Numbered from the stretch's first letter, positions 45,360 through 59,912 are shown. The stretch: 64,000 nt of DNA from Channallabes apus (GCA_030522415.1 CM060109.1:2999655-3063654), one strand, 5' to 3'. Made by a program: numbers and translations. The notes: a model not told the origin generated them from the sequence alone.

Positions 45360-47153
45360 GTAAGCCTTCTGCTGAGGCATGAGTGTGCATTTGCATTAAT
45401 CCAATTTTTATCCATTTTCATGCTGAACAAAAACGACGGGCGGATGAACCAAGGATCGTCTTTCTTAGAGCTTAAATCCAGAGTATTCTGGAGGGAAGTG
45501 TATGTCTGCAGGTTCTGCGGACTGAATGGTCTGCAGGACTTTGGGAGCAGATCTGGCTAATCTCATTTACTATCGTCTATTGTACAAGGTGACTTGAGAA
45601 AGAGAACTGAAAACATCAGGAGGGAATGAAAGACATTATTTAGACATTACAAATTTGCTAGTAATCCTGCTTGATCCATGCTAACTAACTAAGGTCTGGG
45701 AGTGTTAAATGCATGAACACAAACATGCCTGATTTATATGTTATTAAATAAATGTATCTTTCAGCCACAGACCGATTCTATTACTCTTACGAAGCATTTT
45801 GTGTTACTGAGGTGATTTATAATAAAAATTGAAACTATAAACATTACTTATTAGCTCTTTTAGCCGCGCAGCAGCTCTATCAGTGGCAATATGTACAATG
45901 TGTGTGTTTAATTTTCAGTGTAGCCATTTTGCGCTGTTTATTTCCTGTAGTTGATTCGTTGAAATGAGTTTGAAAGTCGAGCCGCTGTCATGGCCTTTTT
46001 TCCCCGTTCACTTTTTGTATGGATTTCTCTCAAATTAGGGATAATGATGGCTCCGGGCGAAGCAGACACAGAGCCTTACTTTACAAATGATTCCTGTGAG
46101 AACTATTGAACTACTCTTGTCCTGGCCTTTCATGTTGTGTGCTTTCACCTCCATTTCCTGTCGTCAGCTGTGAATTAGTCATACACTTATTAGAGGCAGA
46201 CGTACATACAATCCATTATGTTGTTAGCTAACAAGATGCTGTCTTCTATGAGAAGTGAATACGTTTCTCTTTCTCTCACACTATGATGTTTTTTGTATGG
46301 TATAAAGCGTAATAGCCTGAGCATTAGGGAACATCATGGGTTTGTTGACTCCAGTGCTGAGTTTATAGCTTATTTACAAAGCTTGATGAGAATTTTATGG
46401 CCGTTGCTCTTGCTCTTTTCGAGTCGGCATCAAACAACTGAGACTTTTTATTCAAGAATCTATTATTTAACAGTGAAGCGGCTTTGTGAGACACTCTCGT
46501 GACAGAAACAGAAGGAAATCCAGGCTGCTGTCTGTTTGTTTCACTTTTCCTCACATGGAACAATGGATCAGCGTTAATTACTGTGGCTTGATTCCAGCTC
46601 TTGGACTACTCTCTCTGGGGATTATTTAATAAGAAGGTTTGGTGCAGATTTGTTGAGATCATCAGGTGTACACTGGTAGTTTAACAGAATGTAAGATATT
46701 TATCTCTTTTCTCATCCGTATGATATTTTTTAAGTCAGAAGCAAAGGTGTCTGGACTGACATTTGTAAAGAGAGTGTAAAATTTCAAAATCCTCCAGTAC
46801 AAAGTCACACTACAGAAAGTGATATCTTAGTAGGAGAAATTATTTCATCTGGTCAACTACAGTATATCTAAAATTCCTTAAAATACAATTCAAATACAGA
46901 AACCTGGATGGAACCTTGGATTACGACCATAATTAATTGCGGAAGCTGGCTCGTATTGTAAAAACACCTGTAAATCAAAGCAAATGTCCCCATAAGAAAT
47001 AATGGAAACTCTAATTATTCGTTCCACAGCCCAAAAAAATAAATACATTAAAATAATTAATAGAAAATAATAAGTAAAAATAAAACAAATTAACCTGCAC
47101 TTTACCTTAGCAAAAAGTTTAAATAAATCCTGACAGATAAGTGCACGCAGACG

Positions 47154-47154
<1 letters not shown>

Positions 47155-47191
<37 letters not shown>
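47155..47191. repeat. (GT)n microsatellite
   Basis: About 18 GT units inside the TIR element. Confidence 0.95.
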
Positions 47192-47194
<3 letters not shown>

Positions 47195-47976
47195 TGTGTG
47201 GAGCTAAAGTAAGAGGAGACTTACTTTCAGACCCTCCTGTCTCCCCCTTCTCATCTTACACAATACACCTCTCTCCTCTCACACACACATACAGTACACA
47301 GACATTAATGGAAAGACTAGGAAAAATTAGCAAGGAACATCGCTAATGACACTCATGTGAACGCAAACTAACAGAATCACTGCTGTAAAGTAAAACAAAC
47401 CAATGATCCTTCACTTTACCTTTGAAAAGAATCATGACAGAGCACAGTTTCTGTGTAGAACAGTGTGTGTTTGTGTGTGTGTATGAAACACCCCCTCTCT
47501 GCTTCACACACATAAACACACACACACACACACACACAAACACTAAAGATGGAGAGAGAGAGGGAGAGTGTGTGTTACCAGGCAAGTTGCCAATTACGCG
47601 CACACACATAATGACAGGCCGAGAGAGAAAATGGATTTTTAACCTCTCATAATGAGACTTTCTTTTGCTTTACATGCGTACACATGCAGTACACAAACAG
47701 TACACACGCGCTGGACACGCGCTTTTATAGTAAACAGTACATGCATGCACGGATGTTGATTATACCAGTAAGAGATGCGCAGGGGAGACGATTACCCACA
47801 ATTCCACAGCGCAGGATAGAGAAAAAACGTTCAGTTGTGATCATGTGACGCTCGGCGTCAAAAACAAGAAGTGCATGCGTGATACATGATACTCAGTGCT
47901 CGTAAACCAACACTTGTTCATTTTCCCAGTCAAAATTTATTAAAAACCTTGGCTCGTCTTCTACTCGCAAACCGTA

Positions 47977-48398
47977 CACTGCAAAAATTGTTAGTCTAAA
48001 AATAAGAAACAATTACTACATTTGATTAAAAAAATTACCTAAAACTAGTGAAATTATCTGTCCATGCAGCAAGTAAATTTTACTTGGTAAGAATTAAGAT
48101 TTTTAAATCAAGCAAACTGAGCAAACAAATCTTTGAGTTTGTCAAAGAATCTTAAAAGAAGTTTTATTTTGTGAGACGTCTGGTGAAATAACTAATTTAG
48201 CTTATTTTAAGAGCTATTCTATCCAATTTAGGATTTCTGGACTAATAAAGACAAAATGATATACTCATGCTCAGTTTAAGATTATGATATAAAATCAAGT
48301 ATTAAAAACAAGTAAGTAATTTTTAAAACAAGGCAAATTATCTATCATGTCTGAAAGTCAGATTTTAAATCATGGCAAGTGTCAGATAATTTGCAGTG
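47977..48398. mobile_element. nested MITE with CACTGCAAA termini and TA duplication
   Basis: 422 bp. The left end is CACTGCAAAAATT and the reverse complement of the right end is CACTGCAAATTAT. TA flanks it at 47975-47976 and 48399-48400. Removing it with one TA rejoins the host repeat as CGCAAACCG-TA-TTACTCCTAATCC. The TA duplication fits Tc1/mariner-type mobilisation. No coding capacity. Confidence 0.7.
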
Positions 48399-48850
48399 TA
48401 TTACTCCTAATCCGAGGTTTTTCTGTAAACCAGGTTTAGGAAGCCTATTTTTAGGCAAACATTTCTATTTTTTAAACATAAGTGTTTTGTTCTGTTGGCA
48501 AATAATTAGCTTCTTTTAAGAAATAAATGCTCAGAACAAGAAATGTATGATAAAGTTTCCAAAACTTTTCTAGAAATAGGCTTAATAAAATATAAGTCTT
48601 GTTAACCAATAAATTGTTCACTGCTACTATGTTTATTTAGTCAATGATTATATTTTGAACCTATAAAAAAAATACAAATACAAAAATTTTTTTTCCTTTT
48701 AATCTTTCAATGATCTTGAAGGTGTAATGATCTTGTGTGTGTTTGAGGTCAAATGAAACAAATTTGTGAAAGGCACCTTTCCCCACCCCAGGTTGCCCAC
48801 CCCATATGATTTACTCAAAGTAGCTGAGAGTGTAGCAGCAGAGTCCACTA

Positions 48851-49113
48851 GATAATGTATTCATTCATCTTTTATATTGCTTATCCTATACACACATGCA
48901 CACACTCATTCACACATTACGGGCACATTAGAAACACTAATTCGCCTAATCTGTGTGTTTTTAGTGTATGATAGGAAACCGGAGTACAGTAGATAGAGGA
49001 AACACTCCAAGCATGGGGAGAACATACAAACTGACCTGAGAGATGGGACTTGAACCCTCAATTCTAAAGGTCGAGTCCACAGTGCTAACTGCTAAGCCAC
49101 TGTGCCGCCTACT
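48851..49113 (-). repeat. SINE family A, degenerate copy
   Basis: Minus orientation: ATTCATTCATCTTTTATATTG tail side (first words ATTCATTCATC), then AAACCGGAGTA, GGGGAGAACATACAAACT and the head CTAAGCCACTGTGCCGCC. Flanked by ACTAGATAAT and ACTGGATAAT, a probable 10-bp target duplication with one mismatch. Confidence 0.75.
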
Positions 49114-51304
49114 GGATAATACATACAATAATAAAATACAGTTTATTACTCATCAGCTCCTCCATGAATCACGACCTTGTTGTAGTCAAGGGACTTGTAT
49201 AATTTAGAAAGAGCGGTCCTAATGGCCCCCATTAAACACACAGTAAAGACTGAATGAGTGTGCTCGGCTGAGATTAGGTGAGAGACTGGTGGCTGGACCA
49301 CCAAAGTAACCCATGCAGGTTCACCTCAGTATGCTTATCTTGTACGATGAAGGACTGGGGTAAGGTCATGCAGCAAGAAAGTGATGGACAGTCCAAATAT
49401 GGTCTAGACATTTGGAATACAACGGTGTTATGCCCCAGTCTAGGTCTGGCAGTAGGAAAGAAAAGAAGAGAAAAACATGATAAATAAATGAAAAAGGGGG
49501 TCAGACCAATAGTGCATTTGCTTAGTGTTTATTACGAAGGTGAATAAGCAAAAACCCTAAAGGTGGCTTAGAGCTTCAGAAGTCAACAAGACCAAAATAA
49601 TAAACAAAATTCCCTCTAGCTAGTCCCGAAGTGAAATACCTAATGCTGCACCAAAAGAAAAGAAACAGAAATACAAAAATACTACCCTTACTCCCTTACT
49701 AACCACAACCAGGAGAAAACGAATATAAACTAACAGATTGCAGTAGGCGGGACCTGGAACATTATGGGACACACCTTATCTAATCCATCCCATCACCAGC
49801 AGAGACACAAGCAGAGACAACCAAAGCACAAAATACAAATATAAACTCAATATCGCAACGAACTGGCTTCGGGATCGTGTGCGGAAATGATCCTAGTGTT
49901 TGAGATGGTAAGGACCGGACTAGATATATTCAGAATTATATCCACATATGGCAATGACTCCTGTGCCAAATGTTTTCATCAGGGGTGGTCTCTGTGCTTC
50001 CCTCATTGCCCCCACAGGAGAGAGGCCTCAGTTGGGTGTGGGGATACTCATTAGTCCCAGACAGCCGGGCTCACTGTTGGAAGAGTTCCCAGTGGAGAGC
50101 AGGGTCGCCTCATTATAAGGTCAAAACCATGTCTCGTAGGGCTCAGTATAGCAAGGACACATTGCACATTGTAAACTGTATAGATCTAGTGCTTGTTAAG
50201 GTATTTAGTTAACAGGTATCTTCATAAGGTAGACAGGGTAAGGGTATTGGCAGAACACACGAAGCTTAATGAAGACTTCTGCAGGCTTGTGTCTCAAAGG
50301 AAGCATAGTACCAACCTTTATTTTATACATAACTGCAGGTAGGTGAGAGCTGATCCATTTCTCACTTTGTAGGCTAGAACCAGTGATGAATGAGATACGG
50401 GCAGATAGAGGAAGCAAGTAAAAGGAACGAGGTAATGAGGTGGTGTGATGCGAGAGCTCATGGGGAGATTGAACATCAGCTGTGCAGTTGTATACTGGAT
50501 CAGGTGCAGGGTCAGAGGGTGTACAGGGGCACAGGTTCTGCCAGGAGGAAGGGATTACGTCTGAGTACATTACGTGAAAAAGGGATAGTAAGGTCCTAAT
50601 GGAGGAATCTGCATGAGTGAGTTAGGGTAGAAACATGAGCAAGAAACGATGGAAGGTTGTTCAGAAGCACATCCTGGAGTTGTGTGTTGTGCTATGGTGA
50701 GGTATCTTGGCTCTGTTTTGATGGGATTTAGTTTTAGCTGCATGCTATTCTGAGGTCCAAGCCGCAACATGAGTGTCTGAGAGAAAAAAAAGAATAATAT
50801 GCTTGAGTTCCATCAGCATAGCAGAGGTATCTAAGGTTCTTTTGTATCCCTGCACCTCTCAAAAGCATGCAGGTGTGGTGTGTTGCATTGTACCCAGTGT
50901 CCTCAGGATAAACTCTACATCCATCATGATCCTGACCAGGATTAAGTGCTTCCTAAGGTTGGAGGTATAAACGATACCTAGTGTTGAAGATCCCCAGTCT
51001 GTAGCACAGTAATGCCAGCATGGCTAAGAGTAAATCTAGGACACACCAAAAGACCACTTTTAACTCACACCCACCCACCCGTACTGTAGCTCACCTACTC
51101 AGCCCTAGGCAAGACCTGAAACCACACACCTACACACCTGAGGCGGCTAATTAGCATCAGACAAACAGAAAAGGCCACAAAGCTAACCAACAAGTACTGA
51201 CACCCAAACAGCTTGTTTAACTGAGCGGAGAATACAGAAGAAGTTCATCACAATAAATAGGCAGAAAATGATTCATTAAATCCTGTGTGTGCACGTGTGT
51301 GCGC

Positions 51305-51306
<2 letters not shown>
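49114..51306. other. intronic, unclassified, possibly old repeat sequence
   Basis: 49140-49480 and 50200-50830 read like eroded interspersed repeats, with words such as GAGGTATCTTGGCTCTGTTT and CATCAGCATAGCAGAG that I associate with repeated fish DNA. I cannot assign a family and found no termini. No coding evidence. Confidence 0.35.

Positions 51307-51399
<93 letters not shown>
51307..51399. repeat. (GT)n microsatellite
   Basis: About 46 uninterrupted GT units after a GCGCGC start. Confidence 0.97.
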
Positions 51400-51478
51400 G
51401 CTTAATGAGCAGGTCGTGTAGTACAATAAAAGTGACAATTTTAATCTTTAGTGTAGCATCAAACACTATTTCATATTC

Positions 51479-51485
51479 TATCTAT

Positions 51486-51576
<91 letters not shown>
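51479..51576. repeat. (TATC)n/(TGTC)n compound microsatellite
   Basis: About 17 TATC units followed by about 7 TGTC units. Confidence 0.96.
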
Positions 51577-51846
51577 CCATCCTATCCTTATCCCATTCTT
51601 TGCATTTTTTTCTTCTTTCTCTGTCTTTCACACTGTATTCCATCTCTCCCTCCATCTTACTGTCTCTCTCTCTCTGTGTCTCCGCCCTGTTCACACTCCT
51701 GCACTTCCTCCGCGTCAGGTTTCTGCTCTACAGCATCAGAGTCTGCAGTGTGAATGTTTCCTCACGTTGTGTTTCTGATCCGTCAGTGCAGAGCTCACAC
51801 TAAACAACTCATCTCTGTTTAAAACAAATAGAGCTCAATCATGCAG

Positions 51847-54800
51847 CACTCCGTACACACTCCATACACACACACTCCATACACACACACTCCATACACA
51901 CTCCATACACACACACTCCATACACACACACTCCATACACACTCCATACACACACACTCCATACACACTCCATACACACACACTCCATACACACTCCATA
52001 CACACTCCGTACACACTCCATACACACACACTCCATACACACTCCATACACACACACTCCATACACACTCCATACACACTCCATACACACTCCATACATA
52101 CACACTCCATACATACACACTCCATACATACACATTCCATACATACACACTCCATACACACTCCATACACACTCCATACATACACACTCCATACATACAC
52201 ACTCCATACATACACACTCCATACACACTCCATACACACTCCATACACACTCCATACACACACACTCCATACACACTCCATACACACACACTCCATACAC
52301 ACTCCATACACACACACTCCATACACACTCCATACACACTCCATACAGTACACACTCCATACACACTCCATACACACTCCATACAGTACACACTCCATAC
52401 ACACTCCATACACACACACTCCATACACACTCCATACACACACACTCCATACACACTCCATACATACACACTCCGTACACACTCCATACACACTCCATAC
52501 ACACTCCATACAGTACACACTCGATACACACTCCATACACACACACTCCATACACACTCCATACATACACACTCCGTACACACTCCATACATACACACTC
52601 CGTACACACTCCATACACACTCCATACACACTCCATACACACTCCATACAGTACACACTCCATACACACTCCATACACACTCCATACAGTACACACTCCA
52701 TACACACTCCATACACACACACTCCATACACACTCCATACATACACACTCCGTACACACTCCATACACACTCCATACACACTCCATACAGTACACACTCC
52801 ATACACACTCCATACACACACACTCCATACATACACACTCCGTACACACTCCATACACACTCCATACACACTCCATACAGTACACACTCCATACACACTC
52901 CATACACACACACTCCATACACACTCCATACATACACACTCCGTACACACTCCATACACACTCCATACAGTACACACTCCATACACACACACTCCATACA
53001 CACTCCATACACACTCCATACATACACACTCCGTACACACTCCATACACACTCCGTACACACTCCATACATACACACTCCATACACACTCCATACATACA
53101 CACTCCATACATACACACTCCATACACACTCCATACATACACACTCCGTACACACTCCATACATTCACACTCCGTACACACTCCATACATACACACTCCG
53201 TACACACTCCATACACACTCCATACATACACACTCCGTACACACTCCATACACACTCCATACACACTCCATACACACTCCATACATACACACTCCATACA
53301 CACTCCATACACACACACTCCATACACACTCCATACATACACACTCCGTACACACTCCATACATACACACTCCGTACACACTCCATACACACTCCATACA
53401 CACACACTCCATACACACTCCATACACACTCCATACATACACACTCCGTACACACTCCATACACACTCCATACATACACACTCCATACACACTCCATACA
53501 TACACACTCCGTACACACTCCATACATACACACTCCGTACACACTCCATACATACACACTCCGTACACACTCCATACACACTCCATACAGTACACACTCC
53601 ATACACACTCCATACACACACACTCCATACACACTCCATACATACACACTCCGTACACACTCCATACACACTCCGTACACACTCCATACACACTCCATAC
53701 AGTACACACTCCATACACACTCCATACACACTCCATACACACTCCATACATACACACTCCGTACACACTCCATACACACTCCATACATACACACTCCGTA
53801 CACACTCCATACACACTCCGTACACACTCCATACATACACACTCCGTACACACTCCATACACACTCCATACATGCGCACTCCGTACACACTCCATACACA
53901 CTCCATACACACTCCATACACACTCCATACATACACACTCCATACATACACACTCCATACATACACACTCGATACATACACACTCCATACACACTCCGTA
54001 CACACTCCGTACACACTCCATACACACTCCATCCGTACACACTCCATACACACTCCATACATACACACTCCGTACACACTCCATACATACACACTCCATA
54101 CACACTCCATACATACACACTCCATACATACACACTCCGTACACACTCCATACATACACACTCCATACATACACACTCCGTACACACTCCATACATACAC
54201 ACTCCATACACACTCCGTACACACTCCGTACACACTCCATACACACTCCATACACACTCCATACATCCACACTCCGTACATACACACTCCATACACACTT
54301 CATACACACTCCATACACACTCCATACACACTCCATACACACTCCATACATACACACTCCGTACACACTCCGTACACACTCCATACATACACACTCCATA
54401 CACACTCCGTACACACTCCATACACACTCCATACATACACACTCCGTACACACTCCATACACACTCCATACATACACACTCCATACACACTCCATACATA
54501 CACACTCCGTACACACTCCATACACACTCCGTACACACTCCGTACACACTCCGTACACACTCCATACATACACACTCCATACACACTTCGTACACACTCC
54601 ATACACACTCCATACATACACACTCCATACACACTCCATACACACTCCGTACACACTCCGTACACACTCCATACATACACACTCCATACACACTCCGTAC
54701 ACACTCCATACACACTCCATACATACACACTCCATACACACTCCATACATACACACTCCGTACACACTCCGTACACACTCCGTACACACTCCGTACACAC

Positions 54801-56775
54801 TCCATACACACTCCATACATACACACTCCATACACACTCCATACATACACACTCCATACACATTCCGTACACACTCCGTACACACTCCATACACACTCCA
54901 TACACACTCCATACACACTCCATACACACTCCATACATACACACTCCGTACACACTCCATACACACTCCATACATACACACTCCATACACACTCCGTACA
55001 CACTCCATACACACTCCGTACACACTCCATACACACTCCATACATACACACTCCGTACACAATCCGTACACACTCCATACACACTCCATACAGTACACAC
55101 TCCATACACACTCCATACAGTACACACTCCATACACACTCCATACACACACACTCCATACACACTCCATACATACACACTCCATACACACTCCATACACA
55201 CTCCATACAGTACACACTCCACACACACTCCATACATACACACTCCGTACACACTCCATACACACTCCATACAGTACACACTCCATACACACTCCATACA
55301 CACTCCATACATACACACTCCGTACACACTCCATACACACTCCATACACACTCCATACACACTCCATACGTACACACTCCATACACACTCCGTACACACT
55401 CCATCCATACACACTCCATACACACTCCATCCATACACACTCCATACACACTCCATCCATACACACTCCATACACACTCCATACATACACACTCCATACA
55501 CACTCCATACACACTCCATACATACACACTCCATACACACTGCATACATACACACTCCATACACACTCCATACATACACACTCCATACACACTCCATACA
55601 CACTCCGTACACACTCCGTACACACTCCATACATACACACTCCATACACACTCCATACATACACACTCCATACACACTCCATACATACACACTCCATACA
55701 CACTCCATACACACTTCATACACACTCCATACATACACACTCTATACACACTCCGTACACACTCTGAAAACACTCCTTACACACTTCATACACACTCCAT
55801 ACACACTCCGTACACACTCCATACACACTCCGTACACACTCCGTACACACTCCGTACACACTCCATACACACTCCATACACACTCCATCCGTACACACTC
55901 CGTACACACTCCATACACACTCCATACATACACACTCCATACACACTCCATACACACTCCATCCATACACGCTCCATACACACTCCGTACACACTCCGTA
56001 CACACTCCATACATACACACTCCATACACACTCCATACACACTCCATACACACTCCATACACACTCCATACATACACACTCCATACACACTCCATACATA
56101 CACACTCCATACACACTCCGTACACACTCCATACATACACACTCCATACACACTCCATACATACACACTCCATACACACTCCATACACACTCCATACATA
56201 CACACTCCATACACACTCCATACACACTCCATACATACACACTCCATACATACACACTCCATACACACTCCATACATACACACTCCGTACACACTCCGTA
56301 CACACTCCATACATACACACTCCATACACACTCCATACATACACACTCCATACACACTCCATACACACTCCATACACACTCCGTACACACTCCGTACACA
56401 CTCCGTACACACTCCATACACACTCCATACACACTCCGTACACACTCCGTACACACTCCATACATACACACTCCATACACACTCCATACATACACACTCC
56501 ATACACACTCCATACACACTCCATACACACTCCATACACACTCCATACATACACACTCCGTACACACTCCATCCATACACACTCCATACACACTCCATAC
56601 ATACACACTCCATCCATACACACTCCATACACACTCCATACACACTTCATACACACTCCATACACACTCCATACACACTCCATACATACACACTCTATAC
56701 ACACTCCGTACACACTCTGAAAACACTCCTTACACACTTCATCCACACTCCATACATAAATACTCCGTACACACT
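51847..56775. repeat. 4.9 kb satellite of an 11-bp unit (CACTCCATACA)
   Basis: Tandem CACTCCATACA units of 11 bp, with 15-bp variants (extra CATA or CACA) and 16-bp variants (CAGTA insertion), and CCGTACA point variants throughout. The last part holds two longer homologous blocks 953 bp apart, marked by CTCTGAAAACACTCCTTACA at 55762 and 56715. No unit contains a stop in any frame on either strand, so very long open frames are expected by chance of composition. It sits within the THSD7-family intron. Confidence 0.97.
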
Positions 56776-56903
56776 CTGCACACACACACTGCCTTACTGA
56801 GAGACAGCACGCCGATACACTGACTGATGTACTGCCAACTTCACAGCACTCAAATACTCTGCTCAGAGGTTTCCTGTGATAAACATACAGTAGGAAGTCT
56901 AAG

Positions 56904-56904
<1 letters not shown>

Positions 56905-56968
<64 letters not shown>
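56905..56968. repeat. (CA)n microsatellite
   Basis: About 32 CA units, 130 bp after the satellite. Confidence 0.96.
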
Positions 56969-56969
<1 letters not shown>

Positions 56970-57490
56970 CTCTACTGTTATTTTCCTAAGCTAATAGATA
57001 AAAGTGTTTTCTTATTAACTCCACATCATGCGCTCGTCTCCACTTTATCATCATTTACATACTTACGAATGTGTTTCTTCAAATCAGCGGAAGCTCAATT
57101 TGCTAATTAATGTCACAGAACTCGCGGTGTAATTGTTAAAAACCAATTAAATGTGAGATCATGATGTGCTGTGTTTAAAACTCCGCCAGAGCTCATGATG
57201 TAGATGTAATACTCTTAAAGGATTGTTTGATTGTCAGGTTAGACCTGAGTAGACCCTGAGAGCTGTCTAATGTCTTTAGAAAAATATGAAAGATAAATTA
57301 TATCTAATTCTCTTGTGCATTACTGAACCGCAAAATTCAAAAATATAATAAGACAAATGGCTTTGTTCCACACAGTGCCTTTGTACCATGTACCTTTACA
57401 ATAATGCACAAAAACGTGATTTTTTTATGACGGTGACATTTCTACAAATTATTATTATTATTATTATTATTATTAGACCTAAATGTAAAC

Positions 57491-57491
<1 letters not shown>

Positions 57492-57551
<60 letters not shown>
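57492..57551. repeat. (AT)n microsatellite
   Basis: About 29 AT units, preceded by a (TTA)n run at about 57446-57475. Confidence 0.96.
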
Positions 57552-57556
<5 letters not shown>

Positions 57557-58099
57557 CACAGTATATATGTATTTTTAAGTAAAAATATGTATGTGTGCTT
57601 TTTATTTTTATAATTATTATACATGAAAAGGAAACAGTGGGGTGTCAGAATAACCAGATATTTCTCTCGTACCGTTTCCTCAATCTCAGTAATACTGTTT
57701 TTTTTTTTTTTTTGTGAATCAGTTAAAAGCTTCATCCTTCACAGCGTAGCCGGTTCCATGTGATTATTGATGCAGATTTGTTCTGTAAAAGCCCGGTGCT
57801 TTTACCAGGCGTCTTCTTCTGTTCTGAAATGTTCTGAGTGCAAGAAGAGATTTAACCGGCTTTTAAGCGTTGACTTCTTAAACACTTAAAGCAATCATGG
57901 AACGAAAGATGCTTTAGAATAAATAAAAAAAAACTTTCTATGTTCATGAAATTTACAAAAAAAAGTCACCTGAACATGATCTGTTCTACACACAAACCTA
58001 CACTGACTTTTCCAAAACAATGTGCAGATGCTCAGATTTATGCTTCCCTTCTTCCCCCGACCCTCATCAGGTCACATGACCTTTTCCATATACAGTCAC

Positions 58100-58268
58100 A
58101 TTTAGGCATTTGGCAGACGCTCTTATCCAGAGCGACTTACATTCTTATCTCATTACACATCTGAGCAGTTGAGGCTCAAGGGCCCAACAGTGGCAACTTG
58201 GTGGTTGTGGGGTTCGAACCTGGGATCTTCCGAATCGTAGTCCAATGTCTTAACCACTGAGCTACACC
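58100..58268 (-). repeat. SINE family B, near full-length
   Basis: Reverse complement of the family at 2838-2991: GGCATTTGGCAGACGCTCTT at the left, GTGGGGTTCGAACCTGGGAT (box B) and CAATGTCTTAACCACTGAGC (box A region) at the right. It keeps a more complete tRNA-like head than the 2838 copy. Confidence 0.8.
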
Positions 58269-58575
58269 TTCCGTCACTTCAAAGTCCAATCTTTATGGTT
58301 CCTAGCAGATGTGGAGGTACAGTAATGTGTTGAAGGGTTCTTAACCCAGTTCCAGTCATTTCAAAGCTCCTTAGTTGCTTTCTTTGCTTTATTTACCACA
58401 ATAATTGACTTTTCTGAAATGGTGACAGATTTTTTTGTTTTGTTTTGGTCAGGGACAAAACATTACTAAAATAAACATATTAGTTACACAGTAACAAAAA
58501 TTACAAAGTGAAAGTGTAGTGTGAGTGTTTAATCATTGATTTGACATATTATACAATATCACAATTTGGTTTCAT

Positions 58576-58606
<31 letters not shown>

Positions 58607-58696
58607 GCTTTATTTGTTTTGACTTTGAGTCAAGTCTCCGCCCCTTTGCTCTCATTGGTGCTTTAACTGGTTGTGTTTAGTACTTTAGCAGAAGTC

Positions 58697-59062
58697 TGTG
58701 TCCAATGGGGGGCGGCGCGGTGGTGTAGTGGTTAGCATTGTCGCCTTGCACCTCCAGGATCTGGGTTTGATTCCCGTCTCTGTGTGCATGGAGTTTGCAT
58801 GTTCTCCCCGTGCTTGGTGGGTTTCCTCCGGGTACTCCGGTTTCCTCCCACAGTCCAAAGACATGCAGATTAGGCTAATTGGCGTTCCTAAATTGACCAT
58901 AGTGTGTGAATGTGTGTGTGTGTGCTCTGCGATGGATTGGCACGCTGTCCTGGGTGTACCCTGCCTCATGCCCTGAGTCTCCTGGGATAGGCTCCAGGTC
59001 CTCACGACCCTAAATACAGGATAAAGCGGTATAGAAGATGAATGAATGAATGTGTCCAATGG
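58697..59062 (+). repeat. SINE family A, full-length reference copy
   Basis: The body is 58709-59050 (342 bp) between 12-bp duplications TGTGTCCAATGG (58697-58708, 59051-59062). tRNA-like head: box A region GGTGTAGTGGTTAGCATTG, box B GGGTTTGATTCCC. The body includes GTTCTCCCCGTGCTTGGTGG and GTCTCCTGGGATAGGCTCC, and the tail is GATGAATGAATGAATG. Only one box B-like motif is present, unlike the copies at 1 and 40919. The (GAAT)n end resembles L2-type LINE tails as I know them. Confidence 0.92.
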
Positions 59063-59912
59063 AACCTGTGAGGAAACTGTTTAGTTTTATTCACCAGGGA
59101 CAAGAAGAAAAAGAGAAATGAGAATCAGCACTTAAACTCCTCACCTTCACTTCAGTACCATCACGGTGCTTCATTTATTTATTTATTTATTTATTTATGT
59201 ATGTATGTATTTGGAAGGGCCAGCCTCCCGGGCTGTAATTATGACACACTCGCACTCGGTAATTTCCGCCTCAGGAAGCGGGATCGCAGAAGGACGTCGT
59301 TTTTAATCTCCGTGTTTTAAGAGTACAGATTGATTGATGGGGAAAAATCTAAAGCAGCAGGACTCCATGTCGATCTTTTGTTCCAGGCATGCTAGCTGTG
59401 CTAAGTGCTGTATATTAACCTCAGAGCAGTGAGCCGTGGAGTCGGAGTTACAGACTGAACAACATGTTCGACGTGTCTATATGTTAATGATCTAAAGTCA
59501 TCCTTATGGAGTAAAGTGAGGAACCGCTGCTGTGTTTACTGCTGATCCTCTGGAAGCCTTTTATTGCGCTACATTTCGTTTGAACATCTGGACTCCCCAT
59601 AAGCAATGTGTCGACTGTGTACTGGGTGTGTACATCATCATATCTAATACAGTACAGTATGTACAGTACAAGCATGCCATGTTAGATCCCTGGTAGTCAC
59701 GGTGGTACCCGATAACTACTACTATACCATACAGTAGCACTAGCACGGTACCCACTGATGGTAAAGTCTGAAGTACCCTGGTAACCCTTTGGTATAGTAG
59801 AGTTTAAAATAAGTACGATTTCTTCTGTGTTGGAGGAGTTGAGGAGACCGTCCTGAGCTCCTGAGAAGGAATGTGGATTTAAGGGATGTTGTGAATTACA
59901 GCATCTCGCCGT
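59063..59912. other. intronic, nothing recognised
   Basis: Contains a short (TTTA)n at about 59172-59197. No exon-like open frame with TSP1 residues. Confidence 0.5.

Larger units (their letters stand above)
46896..48426. mobile_element. TIR-flanked nonautonomous DNA transposon, interrupted
   Basis: Left end about ACAGAAACCTGG...CCTTGGATTACGA. The right end in reverse complement reads TTACAGAAAAACCTCGGATT, giving imperfect terminal inverted repeats. Typical inner words are CCCCATAAGAAATAATGG and TTCGTTCCACA. The interior includes (GT)n at 47155-47191, a short (CA)n at about 47516-47538 and GC-rich sequence near 47700. A second MITE at 47977-48398 interrupts its right arm. No transposase. I recall similar repeats as common in fish but cannot name the family; boundaries are approximate. 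Confidence 0.65.

Noticed and set aside
50200..50830. Coding remnant in an intron of the THSD7-family gene
   Set aside because: Reads like eroded repeat DNA, but no family, terminus or protein motif could be fixed, so no specific element is claimed.
51819..56965. Open frames of 400 to 1312 codons on both strands across the 11-bp satellite
   Set aside because: The repeat unit and its 15/16-bp variants contain no stop in any frame, so long frames are inevitable; overlapping frames on both strands are equally long and the translations are monotonous.
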